DNA from: a bacterium
GTDB lineage: Bacteria; Vulcanimicrobiota; Vulcanimicrobiia; Vulcanimicrobiales; Vulcanimicrobiaceae
Length of the DNA: 64,000 nucleotides
NCBI GenBank assembly: GCA_028869385.1
Contig: JAGWSR010000048.1
Span: 17,370-81,369, forward strand
Direction: 5' to 3'
The number at the start of each line of letters is the position of its first letter. The stretch's first letter is position 1. The position numbers and the translations under genes were made by a program. The notes below the pieces were generated by a model that was given only the letters and a program-made list of their open reading frames with translations, did not search any database and was not told where the DNA came from. This document shows positions 34,201 to 43,096 of this stretch, piece after piece.

Positions 34201-35835
34201 ATGGATCTCACGCTGCGGGCACGGCTCGGCGCTGCCGTCTGCGCGGTCGCCTTCGCGGCATGCGCGTCGGGGACGGTCGCGTCATCGGAACCACCCGTTG
34301 CCGGGGCAACCGTCTTGATTGCGATTTCGGTGCCTCGGGTGTCTGCAGCGAGCGCGAGCGCGCGGCCGACATATATAGCGCCGAGCACGCAATCCGTCGT
34401 GCTTGCGATCGTGACGCAGGCGGGCAACACCGTTGTAGAGAGCGTCACCTTCAACGTGTCCCCGACCTCCAACGGCTGCTCGACGGCGGCTTCGTTGACG
34501 ACCTGCCGCGAGTCGCTCGTTCTCGCACCCGGGGCGTACGACGCGAACGTCGCAACGTACGATGGAGCGAACGGGACGGGTCATGAGCTTTCCGAGCAGT
34601 CGAGCGTTCCGTTTGACGCCGTCCAAGGGGTTGCCAACAGCGTAGCACTCACGCTCTACGGCGTTCCGCATTCGATCGTGATCGCTGCAGCGTCGTCGAA
34701 CGTGCGCGGGAGCCAAGCATCCGGGTTTAGCATCTATGGCTCCGATGTGAAAGCGTTCACCGTCACTGCGTACGATGCGGACGGCGCCGCGATTGTCGGG
34801 ACGGGTGCGCCGACCTGGTCTGTCGTCAAAGGTAGTGGTGCGGGTTTGACGCTCGCGCAGCCTGCGAACGGAACATTCGACCTCGCGGCCACCACGAACG
34901 ATGGCGTTGAGTCGCTAACCGCGACCGCATCTTTTCTCGATTCGAGCGTTTGCGCGCAGAGCGGTGCCACGTGTTCGGCGACATTCTCTGCGCAGCACGT
35001 GCAGTATTTGTTTTATTGCGAAAATACCACCGACGTGAAGATGCTCGCACCCCCGTATACGGGAGCGAGCAAAACCATCACCGGACCCGCTGACTGGATT
35101 GCCACCGGGGCCGACGGCGATCTTTTCGTCTTTAACGGCACGACGGTTACTGATTTTCCGCCTCCATACACGAGCGCGGCGGCGGCGTTCACCGTGAGCG
35201 GGTCGCGCGAGATCGCAGCCGACGGTAACGGCAATCTTTTCGCCACTGGATCCAATAGCTTCTACGAGAGCTTCGCCGGATCGTATGGAACGGCGACGAG
35301 TACGCCGTTCCCATCGTCTGGCTTGGGTTACGCGATTGCCGCCAATGGCTCGCACTTGGTCGTCGCGACAACGAGTGCATACGTTTACAAAACGAATCCG
35401 CTGGCACTCGTGGCGACGGTCGCGTTAACGCAACAGGGCTACCAAGGCGTCGCCGTTGATGATGGAGGTGACGTTGCTACGATTGGAAATAATCAGGTGA
35501 ACTATTATGCTTCGGCAACGAATTACGCCGCGCAAGCGTTGGCGTTCTCGGGACTGCCGGAGGATATTGCCATGAATCATCGTGGTGATATCTTGGCATA
35601 TTCGAGCTCAACATCACTCATAGACGTGTACGCGTGGCCTCACACCGCAGGCCAGGCCGCGAACTACACGATTCCTCTAGCGAATACGTTGCGCTTCGCC
35701 TTTGATATAACCGACGATCTGTTTGCCGGTTCGACGAGCGGCCTTTTCTATCGCGCGTACCCCTACAATCAAAGCTCGACGCAACGCCTCGGGTCGCTGA
35801 GCGTACCGATTGGAAACGTTTCGCTGACACCCTGA
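34201..35835 (+). CDS. Secreted lipoprotein, related to its neighbours
   Basis: 544 residues. Lipobox AVAFAACASG near residue 21. N-terminal module YIAPSTQSVVLAIVTQAG, a Cys pair (GCSTAASLTTC), LSEQSSVPFDAVQGVANSV and LYGVPHSIVI. This is the clearest copy of the module shared by the four lipoproteins. The C-terminal half has propeller-like strands (GDLFVFNGTTV, GNLFATGSNSFYES). It starts 14 bases after the previous lipoprotein gene and ends 6 bases from the convergent RND gene. Confidence 0.75.
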   Translation: MDLTLRARLGAAVCAVAFAACASGTVASSEPPVAGATVLIAISVPRVSAASASARPTYIAPSTQSVVLAIVTQAGNTVVESVTFNVSPTSNGCSTAASLTTCRESLVLAPGAYDANVATYDGANGTGHELSEQSSVPFDAVQGVANSVALTLYGVPHSIVIAAASSNVRGSQASGFSIYGSDVKAFTVTAYDADGAAIVGTGAPTWSVVKGSGAGLTLAQPANGTFDLAATTNDGVESLTATASFLDSSVCAQSGATCSATFSAQHVQYLFYCENTTDVKMLAPPYTGASKTITGPADWIATGADGDLFVFNGTTVTDFPPPYTSAAAAFTVSGSREIAADGNGNLFATGSNSFYESFAGSYGTATSTPFPSSGLGYAIAANGSHLVVATTSAYVYKTNPLALVATVALTQQGYQGVAVDDGGDVATIGNNQVNYYASATNYAAQALAFSGLPEDIAMNHRGDILAYSSSTSLIDVYAWPHTAGQAANYTIPLANTLRFAFDITDDLFAGSTSGLFYRAYPYNQSSTQRLGSLSVPIGNVSLTP

Positions 35836-35841
35836 CCGGGA

Positions 35842-38800
35842 TTACACCTCTGCGGTCGTCGGGATCGCATGACCGCCGCTCTTCGCCTTGCCGTTGCGCG
35901 TGCCGTGGAAGCCGCCCATGCGCGGTTCCAGGTGTTTGGCAACCCAGAGATAGAGCGTCGGCACGACCAGCAGCGAGAGCGTGGTCGAGCAGAGCAGACC
36001 GCCGATGACGACGGTGCCGAGCGGCGCCTGCGTCTGGCTGCCGGCCTCGATGCCGATGGCGATCGGGAGCATGCCGCCGACCGATGCGAGCGTGGTCATG
36101 AGAATCGGACGCAAGCGTAGCGGAGCGGCGCGCAGCACCGCATCGCGCGCGGAGTACCCGCGTTCGCGCAGTTGGTTCGTGAACTCGACCACGAGGATCG
36201 CGTTCTTCACCACGATGCCGACGAGCATCAGCACGCCGATGAAGGCGGTGAGACCGAACGAGCGATGCGTGACGACGAGCGCGATCACGATACCGACGAG
36301 TGAGAGCGGCACCGAGAGCATGATGACGAGCGGATGCAGCAGCGATTCGAACTGCGCGGCGAGCAGCATGTACACGAGCGCAATCGCGAGCAGCACGATG
36401 AGCCCGAGGCTGCCGAACGTGTCGCTCTGCTGCGAGACCGATTGCCCGAACTGCCAGTAGTAGCCCGACGGAAGCGAGATGCCGTTCATGATCCGCGACG
36501 CTTCGGCAACGGCTTGCCCGAGCGGCATGCCGTTGAGGCCGGCCTCGATTTCGATCATGCGCTGCTTGTTCTCGCGCGTGATCTCGGATGGCCCGGCGCC
36601 GAAGTGGATGTTCGCGAGTTCGACGAGCGGCATCACCCCGAGCGTCTGCGTCGGCCCGCCCGCCGAACTCGAGCCGCTCTGCGCGATGGACGACGCGAGC
36701 GGCGTCGTGTTGGTGCCGAGCGGCACGTTCAGCATATCGAGGCTCTGCAGCGAGCGGCGCTGGTCGGGCGGCAGTTGCACCACGATCGGATACTGCGTGC
36801 CGTTCGTCTGCAGATACGAGGCGATCGTTCCGGCGGTTGCGGTATCGATCACGTTCGAAATGGTCGACGTGGAGAGACCGAGCGTCGCGGCCTTCGCGCG
36901 GTCGACGGCGACGTCGACTTCGGGCTGCGCGTCATTGATGTTGGTGTTCGGCGATTGGATGCCGCGAATGCGCTGCAGCTTCGGAATGACCTGATTCCAT
37001 GCCGTATTGTAGAGCGTGGATACATCGGGTCCGTAAATCTGGATCGTGAGCGCATCCTGACCGCGCGCGATGGTACCCTGCACAATGTCGAAGGTGCGCC
37101 CAAACATCTGCAGTCCGGGAATCGGGTTGCCGAAGCGCGAGTGCGGGATGCCGAAGACGAGCGCGTGCTGCCATTGCCGCACGAAGACCGCGGCTTCGTC
37201 GCCGGTGACGTTCGGCTTGAGGTCCACGGAGAGGTTGCCTTGATTGGTAACCTGCGAACCGTTGCCGATGAAGCCCGCCGTGCCGACTTGGCTGCCGACG
37301 TGGGCGACGCGCGGATCGGCGAGCATGCGCCGCTCGATGTCGTTCGCGACGGCGTTCGTGATGGAGAGCGCCGTGCCGGTCGGCATCTTGAAGTTGAAGC
37401 GAACGATCGTGGTGTTCTGCGGCGGGAACATCTCGGTCTGCACGACACCGAGGCGCAGCGCGATCAGCGTGACGAGCAAGAGCCCGCCCGCGATCGCGGC
37501 GACGAGTCCGGGCCGGTCGAGCGCCGCCGAAAGCACGCTCGTGTACCACGCCTGGAAACGTTCGTAGCGCCGGTCGAAGGCGTGACTGAACCGTGCGTAG
37601 GGCCCGGCGTGCGCGCCGTTGCCGTTGGCGTGCGCGGCGCGCTTGCGGATGAGGATCGTCGAGAGCATCGGCACGGTCGTGACCGCGACGACGAACGAGA
37701 TGGCGACCGCGCCCATCACCATCACCGCGAACGGCGTGAAGATGAGGCCCTGCAAGCCCGGGATCAGCACGAGCGGCACGAAGACGGTGACGACCGTGAT
37801 GGACGACGCGAGCACCGCGCTGAAGATTTCGGCCGTCGCGGATTCGGCCGCGTCGGATGGCGACTGCCCGAGCCCCATGTGCCGATAGATGTTTTCGATG
37901 ACGACGATCGCGTCGTCGACGATCAGGCCTACGGCGAGTGCGAGCCCTCCGAGCGTCATGATGTTGAGCGTGTAGCCCGAAAGGTACGCGATGAAGAGCG
38001 CGCCGAGCACCGAGATCGGCAGCGAGACCGCGACGATGAGCGTGGTGCGCCACGAGTGGAGGAAGAGAAAGATGACGATGATCGCGAGGATCGCGCCGTA
38101 GATCGCGGTGTGTTCGAGCGCGGCGATCGACTGCTTGATCGAGGACATCTGCTCGAAGACGACCGACATCTGCATGCCCGGGTAGCGCGCTTTGATCTGC
38201 GCGATCTTCTGGTACACACCGATGGTGGTGGCGACGATGTTGGCGTTCGGCTGCGCGTTGACGATCATGCCGAGCGCGGGCTTGCCGTCGAGACGCTGAA
38301 AACTGCGCTGCTCGGTGATCGCGTCGGTAACCTTCGCTACGTCGCCGATGCGGATCGGCGCTCCGTTGCGCGTGGAGAGCACGAGTCGCGAGACTTCTTG
38401 CGCCGATTTCAGCAGCGCGTTGCTGCGCACCTGATATTCGTCGGCGCCGACGCGCACGATGCCAGCGGGGAGGTTGAGGTTCTCTTGTTGGATGCGCGAG
38501 GTTACTTGCGCGAGCGTGAGGCCGTTGGCCGCGAGTAGGTTCGCGTTGGGCTCGACCATGATCGCGCGCTGCTGATCGTTGGTGATGCTCACCGCGGCGA
38601 CGCCGTCGATCGAGGCGAACTCGTCGGCGAGCGTGTTCGTGAAGAGATCGCCGAGCTTGCGCAGCGTCATGCTCGGATCGGTGATGTAGAGCCGAACGAT
38701 CGGGAAGGCGTTCGAGTCGAACTTCGAGACCTGCGGCTGACCGAGGTTCGGGTCGTTGGGCAACTGGCTGCGGATGCGGTCCACCTGCTGCTGCACGTCC

Positions 38801-39117
38801 ACGGCGGCGGTGTCGATGTTGGTGCCGTAGTAGAACTGGGCGCGGACCTCGGTCTGCCCCTCGGACGAGGTGGAGTCGATGAGCTGCACCCCGTTGACGC
38901 GGCTGACCGCGTTCTCGATGGGGCGCGTCACGAGGGCCTCCATCTGCTCGGGCCCGACGTTGGGGTAGGAGACGCTCACGTTGACGACCGGATAGGTGAA
39001 GTTCGGCAGAAGGGCGACCGGCAGCCGGGGCAGCGCGAAGACGCCCAGGATGATAATTGCCAAGGCAATCATCGAAACGGCGATGCGGCGCGTGACGGCA
39101 AAGTGAGCGATAGGCAT
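35842..39117 (-). CDS. RND-family efflux permease (HAE1/AcrB-like)
   Basis: Inner-membrane proton-driven multidrug or metabolite exporter of 1091 residues with the standard layout. It has an N-terminal helix (SMIALAIIILGVFALPRLP), porter domain 1, helices 2-6 with the motif GLALAVGLIVDDAIVVIENI (the Asp pair relays protons), a second porter domain and helices 7-12 (VGIVVKNAILVVEFTNQLRE). No periplasmic adaptor (AcrA-like) or TolC-like gene lies next to it, so its partners must be elsewhere. It is divergent from rpsF. Confidence 0.94.
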   Translation of the reverse strand: MPIAHFAVTRRIAVSMIALAIIILGVFALPRLPVALLPNFTYPVVNVSVSYPNVGPEQMEALVTRPIENAVSRVNGVQLIDSTSSEGQTEVRAQFYYGTNIDTAAVDVQQQVDRIRSQLPNDPNLGQPQVSKFDSNAFPIVRLYITDPSMTLRKLGDLFTNTLADEFASIDGVAAVSITNDQQRAIMVEPNANLLAANGLTLAQVTSRIQQENLNLPAGIVRVGADEYQVRSNALLKSAQEVSRLVLSTRNGAPIRIGDVAKVTDAITEQRSFQRLDGKPALGMIVNAQPNANIVATTIGVYQKIAQIKARYPGMQMSVVFEQMSSIKQSIAALEHTAIYGAILAIIVIFLFLHSWRTTLIVAVSLPISVLGALFIAYLSGYTLNIMTLGGLALAVGLIVDDAIVVIENIYRHMGLGQSPSDAAESATAEIFSAVLASSITVVTVFVPLVLIPGLQGLIFTPFAVMVMGAVAISFVVAVTTVPMLSTILIRKRAAHANGNGAHAGPYARFSHAFDRRYERFQAWYTSVLSAALDRPGLVAAIAGGLLLVTLIALRLGVVQTEMFPPQNTTIVRFNFKMPTGTALSITNAVANDIERRMLADPRVAHVGSQVGTAGFIGNGSQVTNQGNLSVDLKPNVTGDEAAVFVRQWQHALVFGIPHSRFGNPIPGLQMFGRTFDIVQGTIARGQDALTIQIYGPDVSTLYNTAWNQVIPKLQRIRGIQSPNTNINDAQPEVDVAVDRAKAATLGLSTSTISNVIDTATAGTIASYLQTNGTQYPIVVQLPPDQRRSLQSLDMLNVPLGTNTTPLASSIAQSGSSSAGGPTQTLGVMPLVELANIHFGAGPSEITRENKQRMIEIEAGLNGMPLGQAVAEASRIMNGISLPSGYYWQFGQSVSQQSDTFGSLGLIVLLAIALVYMLLAAQFESLLHPLVIMLSVPLSLVGIVIALVVTHRSFGLTAFIGVLMLVGIVVKNAILVVEFTNQLRERGYSARDAVLRAAPLRLRPILMTTLASVGGMLPIAIGIEAGSQTQAPLGTVVIGGLLCSTTLSLLVVPTLYLWVAKHLEPRMGGFHGTRNGKAKSGGHAIPTTAEV

Positions 39118-39171
39118 GTTCGTTTAGGTGTAACCCGCCGCGTTGACAAACGGCTGAGGAGACCATGGCGA

Positions 39172-39200
39172 TTGCCTTCCCGCGCCGCCTAGTGTAAACT
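39172..39200 (+). promoter_or_regulatory. Promoter of rpsF-ssb
   Basis: TTGCCT (39172-39177), a 17-bp spacer, TAAACT (39195-39200). Start of transcription expected near 39207, about 80 bases before the rpsF start codon. That leaves room for the S6 autoregulatory leader known in other bacteria, although I could not recognise its structure here. Confidence 0.55.
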
Positions 39201-39287
39201 CACGAGGCTTTGGGGCTGCGCCCCGCCACCTGCCCGCCGCGCCGGGCCGCCCGCATCGGGCGTCCACAGATGGAGAATCTACGAACC

Positions 39288-39644
39288 GTGAACGACTACG
39301 AAGTCACCTACATTTTGCGTCCGAACCTCGAAGAGGCCGACGTTGACACGCGGGCGACCGCGATCGGCGAGATCATCAAGAATCAGGGCGGCGAAGTCGT
39401 CGCCATCGAGAAGCTGGGCAAAAAGCGCTTGGCCTACGAGATCAACGACCTGCGCGAAGGCCACTACGTGGCGATGCAGTTCCGCAGCACGGGCGACGCC
39501 TCGAAGGAGCTCGAGCGCCTGCTGAAGCTCAACGAGGACGTGATGCGCGCCCTCGTCATCCACCTCGACAAGCACGCCCTCGCCGCGATGGCGCAGGCCG
39601 CCCTGGCGGCGCCGCCCGCGCAGGCAGCCTACGGCCAAGCCTAA
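39288..39644 (+). CDS. rpsF: Ribosomal protein bS6
   Basis: Small-subunit protein that pairs with bS18. I prefer the GTG at 39288 (118 residues, MNDYEVTYILRPNLEE) because bS6 proteins start just before YEV and GGAG is present upstream. The ATG at 39270 would add MENLRT. Conserved: EKLGKKRLAYEINDLREGHYV and the C-terminal LLKLNEDVMRALVIHLDKH, followed by an Ala-rich tail. ssb follows after 110 bases. rpsR, the usual next gene, is absent from the window. Confidence 0.95.
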   Translation: MNDYEVTYILRPNLEEADVDTRATAIGEIIKNQGGEVVAIEKLGKKRLAYEINDLREGHYVAMQFRSTGDASKELERLLKLNEDVMRALVIHLDKHALAAMAQAALAAPPAQAAYGQA

Positions 39645-39754
39645 AACTCTTCGAACGTACCAAGAACGGGCCGTGCCACCCGTGTGGCATCGGCTCGTTC
39701 TATTTTTCAAGCCATAGCGATAGCACAGCGACACAAGCGAAAGAGAGTACAACG

Positions 39755-40198
39755 ATGGCAGGTTCCTACAACCGCGTGATCCTGGTCGGCAACCTTACGC
39801 GCGACCCCGAGATCCGCTACACGCAGTCGGGCAAAGCCGTGACCAAGTTCACGCTTGCGATCAACAACCCGCGCAATAAAGAAGAGACGACCTACGTGGA
39901 CATCGTCGCGTGGGATCGCCTTGGTGAGACCTGCAACACGTATCTGAAAAAGGGCTCGAGCGCGCTCGTCGAGGGCCGCCTGGTGATCCGCAGCTACGAC
40001 GACAAAGACGGCAACAAGCGTAAGGCAACCGAAGTCGTGATCGACAACATGCAGATGCTCGGCGCGCGCGGCGAAGGCGGCGGCATGGGCGGCGGAGGCG
40101 GCGAATACGCCGGCGCCCGCAGCAGCGGCGGAAGCTCGAGCAGCGCCCCATCGAACGACACCTTCGGCAACGACCTCGACGACGAAATCCCGTTCTAA
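39755..40198 (+). CDS. ssb: Single-stranded DNA-binding protein
   Basis: 147 residues. The OB-fold is at about 1-108, starting MAGSYNRVILVGNLTRDPEIRY, with a Gly/Ser-rich linker and the acidic tip DDEIPF (142-147) that docks repair and replication proteins. The gene is complete even though a mobile island begins directly after its stop codon. The last bases (CCG TTC TAA) form the direct repeat found again at the far end of the island, so the insertion restores the stop. Confidence 0.97.
   Translation: MAGSYNRVILVGNLTRDPEIRYTQSGKAVTKFTLAINNPRNKEETTYVDIVAWDRLGETCNTYLKKGSSALVEGRLVIRSYDDKDGNKRKATEVVIDNMQMLGARGEGGGMGGGGGEYAGARSSGGSSSSAPSNDTFGNDLDDEIPF
40190..40198 (+). repeat. Left copy of the 9-bp island attachment repeat
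   Basis: CCGTTCTAA, the final two sense codons and stop of ssb plus context, recurs exactly at 51959-51967. If the island is removed by joining the two copies, ssb is followed directly by a strong terminator, which is a sensible ancestral arrangement. This repeat is therefore the likely integration core. Confidence 0.7.
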
Positions 40199-40311
40199 TG
40201 GGCAATATTTCTATTAAGTTAAGATAGCCCGCAAAGCAGAGCGAAAAACTAATAACGACAGCGTACAGGCTGCGAGCAGAGGGGTCGGCAAATGCCGGTC
40301 CCTTTTCTTAA
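40193..40311 (+). other. Left-end module of unit 1
   Basis: TTCTA, 16 bp, then a 98-bp stretch from TTAAGTTAAG (40214) to CTTAA (40311) that ends in a terminator. Unit 2 has the same layout (46413-46532, 99 bp between the same markers), although the interior differs in sequence. Conserved spacing suggests a recombinase-binding or RNA-level function. ssb transcripts would read into it. Confidence 0.55.
40281..40306 (+). terminator. Rho-independent terminator in the unit 1 left end
   Basis: GGGGTCGGCA pairs with TGCCGGTCCC (10 bp with two G-U pairs), followed by TTTTC. It lies 83 bases after ssb and can end the rpsF-ssb transcript, taking over from the terminator displaced to 52011. It also isolates the recombinase genes from read-through. 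Confidence 0.75.
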
Positions 40312-40340
40312 TGGCAGCTCACGTTAACTTTATATTCTCG

Positions 40341-40370
40341 TTGCACACTTCATGCGAGCCATTGTAAGAT
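40341..40370 (+). promoter_or_regulatory. Candidate promoter of the recombinase operon
   Basis: TTGCAC (40341-40346), 18 bp, TAAGAT (40365-40370). The predicted start of transcription falls on or next to the ATG at 40377, so the first recombinase message might be leaderless. AGGAG lies immediately before the ATG. Confidence 0.4.
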
Positions 40371-40376
40371 AGGAGC

Positions 40377-41609
40377 ATGACCGAGCTGGCGGTAGACAGC
40401 GACCGCGTTGCGCTTTACCAGGTTCGCGTGTGTCGCATGACCGATGGGGAACGACTGCCGCTCGTTGTCAACCGTCGCGGGCTTCCCGTGCCGCTCGCCA
40501 ATCAATGGTCGCTGTTTATCCGGCGTCCACGACTGCAATTCAATTCGCTCGCCGAAGAACTGCGAACTGTTGCCCACGTCTACGACTGGGCACATCGCCG
40601 GCGTATCGATCTGGACGTGCGCCTCAAATCGGGTAACGGTTTGCAGCCGGCCGAGATCAGCGCGCTGTACCAGAACCTGCGGTATGCTCGCCCATTCGGA
40701 CGCCAGTCCGCAGCGCGCCGTTTGACGGACGTTCGTAGCGCGCAAGTGGTCGCGGGCAAGGTTCATGCCGTTCGCGTCGCCACTGCACGTGAATTTCTCT
40801 TGTGGGCGCTCGAACGCACGCTGTACCGGCTCGACGTCGCCGATCCGCGCGTACTCGCAATTCGCGATCGCTGCGAACAGCTACGCCGTTTGGCAAAAGA
40901 GTATCTGCGCGGATCATCGGATGCCGGGTCTCCTCGCGTTGGTCTGAGCACCGAACAGCGAGTGCGACTCCTAAAAATAATCGATCCAAGCGACGACCGC
41001 AATCCTTTCTCGCGCACTGTTCGCTTCCGCAACTATGTGCTGATTCTCCTAATGCTGACGTTCGGATTCCGCCGTGGTGAGACACTGAAGTTGTATGTTA
41101 GCGACGTGAACGTTAGAGGGCGTCGTCCGTCGCTGCGCGTTGTAAGGAGGCCCGGGGACGCAAACGATCCCCGAGCAATCGAACCGGCGGTAAAGACACT
41201 TGGGCGTGAAGTACCCTTTTCGGCCGAGATGGCGAAGCTGCTCGATGTCTATATCCAAGATCACCGTCCTCGCTTTCCCGGCGCTGGCGAGTCGCCATTC
41301 TTGTTTTTTTCAGAAGACGGGCAGCCGCTTTCGCTGCGTATGGTCAACGCGGTGCTTGAACAAATCTGTCGGCGCTTTCCGGAGTTTGATGGCGCTCTCT
41401 CGCCGCATGTCTTGCGCCACACGTACAACGATATGTTGAGCGAGAGTGCTAGCGCTAGCGGCATCGAAGGCGAAACGTTCAGGCAGGCGCAGAACTACCT
41501 CAACGGTTGGCAGCTCACCAGCGATCAGGGGGCGACGTATTCGCGTCGTGCGATTGAGGAACAGGCTCGGAATATATCTTTGGCTCACCAGCGGAGCTTA
41601 TTTGCATGA
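40377..41609 (+). CDS. Tyrosine recombinase 1 (TnpA/RitA-like)
   Basis: 410-residue site-specific recombinase. An N-terminal core-binding region spans about 50-180, and the catalytic domain lies beyond 190. Catalytic residues visible: Arg232/233 in GFRRGETL, Lys273, the HxxR box at His344-Arg347 (HVLRHTYND) and the nucleophile Tyr388 in GATYSRR. It is the first of three recombinase genes that overlap by 4 bases each (ATGA). It probably cuts the element ends together with the other two. Its N-terminal 50 residues have a decayed partial copy at 45697. Confidence 0.9.
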   Translation: MTELAVDSDRVALYQVRVCRMTDGERLPLVVNRRGLPVPLANQWSLFIRRPRLQFNSLAEELRTVAHVYDWAHRRRIDLDVRLKSGNGLQPAEISALYQNLRYARPFGRQSAARRLTDVRSAQVVAGKVHAVRVATAREFLLWALERTLYRLDVADPRVLAIRDRCEQLRRLAKEYLRGSSDAGSPRVGLSTEQRVRLLKIIDPSDDRNPFSRTVRFRNYVLILLMLTFGFRRGETLKLYVSDVNVRGRRPSLRVVRRPGDANDPRAIEPAVKTLGREVPFSAEMAKLLDVYIQDHRPRFPGAGESPFLFFSEDGQPLSLRMVNAVLEQICRRFPEFDGALSPHVLRHTYNDMLSESASASGIEGETFRQAQNYLNGWQLTSDQGATYSRRAIEEQARNISLAHQRSLFA

Positions 41610-43096
41610 ACGCTTCCGTGCTCTCCGCTGGCGTCGATGATCGCGAGTTTCCCTCTCACGTGTTGGACGTTCAAGGTCTCGTCGTTGATACATCATCGTC
41701 GTACTGGAGGCTTCACGACTCGACGTTTTCGGCGAACATCTCCTGGAATCGACTGCAGGGATGCTGCGAGGATACGGTTCGGGCGCTAAAGTGGCACCTG
41801 ATTCGCTTGATAGAAACTCGCTCAGCGCGGTATGCCTGCAATACGGTAAGGTACATCGGCGACTTCTTGTGCACGCTTCGAGACAATCGCGACGAGATAG
41901 AAAATATCGTCACGCTGAAATCCCTCGTTTGGTACCTGGAGCAGCTGCGCAAGAAGCGGATCGAGTATCAGTTTCACCACATCCGCGCATGGTATATCGC
42001 GTCAACAGATCGACTACTGCCGGCTTTTGACGATGAAACTGCATTCGCCCTATCCGATCTTCGTGTTGGAGGCAACAAGAAGGGCTTTGCAGTGCTCTCC
42101 GACGATCCGGATGAAGGTCCGCTAAGCGAGTACGAGGAGGCAGCGCTTCGTCGCGCCCTAATTCGAGATACTGGGCCAATCCAGCAACGCGCGGCACTGT
42201 GGCTTGCCTTAGCTTTTGGGACGAACCCCGCGAGTCTCAGCTTGCTGCGCGAGGAAGATTTTACGGTACACCAGTTCGAAGACGACACGCCGCCAGCATA
42301 CTTTCTAAACATACCGCGCATCAAGAAACGCACGCTTCCAAGAGCTGAGTTCAAGATACGGTACGTGGATCAACCGCTCGCAGCGATCATTCGAGAGTTG
42401 TTGGATTTCAACAGAACGTTCGGCGATAGTCACCAACGCTGCCGGCCCTTGTTCCGGCTCAAGGAACCGCGCCCTTCTCTCAAGGACGGACCACTCGCCG
42501 ATTTCGCCTTGCATTATTCCGCCGGTGGTATTACCGGTCTTATTTCGGATTGCGTGAGGCGGCTGGATGTTGTTTCGCCGCGGACGAATACGCCGCTTAG
42601 AGTAACAACACGCCGACTGCGTTATACGTTTGCATGCAAGATGGTTCGCCAGGGAATTGCCTCACGCGATCTCGCCGAGCTGCTCGATCACACCGATACT
42701 CAAAACGTTCAGGTATATTACAACGCCGATTCGCGTTTCGTCGAGCGACTCGATCAAACGATCGCTGAACAACTGGGTCCGAGAGTCCGCGCTTTTATGG
42801 GCGCGATTCTTCAGCGGAGCGATGAGCAGGTCGATCTCATTCCGTATCGAGATCTTCCGGAACTCGGCCAATGCGGCGCCAGTTTCGTGTGCGGTTTATC
42901 GGCGCCTAAAAACTGTTACACGTGTACAAAATTCAAGGCCTTCTCAAACGGCCCTCATGAGGCCGTCCTCGCATCACTCATCAATGAGCGCGAGGAACTG
43001 CAAAAAGCGGGGCACGAGCGAATCGCCGAACAACTTGACGAAACGATCTTAGCAGTCGGGGAGGTCGTTGCAAGAACGCACGGCGACGCCCTATGA
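41606..43096 (+). CDS. Tyrosine recombinase 2, lacking the first catalytic arginine
   Basis: 496 residues with the tyrosine-recombinase fold. The second arginine box (TTRRLRYTFACK, about 333-344), the late histidine (LLDHTDTQ, about 362) and Tyr (QVYY, about 370) are present. The first catalytic Arg should lie in LAFGTNPASLSLL (about 203-215) but is Asn-Pro there. The HxxR box also starts with Arg, not His. A cysteine cluster (CGASFVCG ... NCYTC, about 422-440) and a helical tail follow. It may be a structural subunit or have altered chemistry. Middle gene of the operon. Confidence 0.85.
   Translation: MNASVLSAGVDDREFPSHVLDVQGLVVDTSSSYWRLHDSTFSANISWNRLQGCCEDTVRALKWHLIRLIETRSARYACNTVRYIGDFLCTLRDNRDEIENIVTLKSLVWYLEQLRKKRIEYQFHHIRAWYIASTDRLLPAFDDETAFALSDLRVGGNKKGFAVLSDDPDEGPLSEYEEAALRRALIRDTGPIQQRAALWLALAFGTNPASLSLLREEDFTVHQFEDDTPPAYFLNIPRIKKRTLPRAEFKIRYVDQPLAAIIRELLDFNRTFGDSHQRCRPLFRLKEPRPSLKDGPLADFALHYSAGGITGLISDCVRRLDVVSPRTNTPLRVTTRRLRYTFACKMVRQGIASRDLAELLDHTDTQNVQVYYNADSRFVERLDQTIAEQLGPRVRAFMGAILQRSDEQVDLIPYRDLPELGQCGASFVCGLSAPKNCYTCTKFKAFSNGPHEAVLASLINEREELQKAGHERIAEQLDETILAVGEVVARTHGDAL

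Noticed and set aside
36334..38538. A 734-codon plus-strand frame opposite the RND permease
   Set aside because: Composition is Asp/Arg/His-rich repeats with no membrane or catalytic motif. The RND protein on the other strand is full length.
40199..40311. rpsR gene expected after ssb
   Set aside because: No bS18-like frame occurs at either side of the island. The inferred pre-insertion sequence goes straight into a terminator, so ssb was already the last gene.
40199..40376. tRNA or tmRNA gene as the integration target of the island
   Set aside because: I looked for cloverleaf and CCA-end patterns at both junctions and found none. The repeated sequence is the end of ssb.
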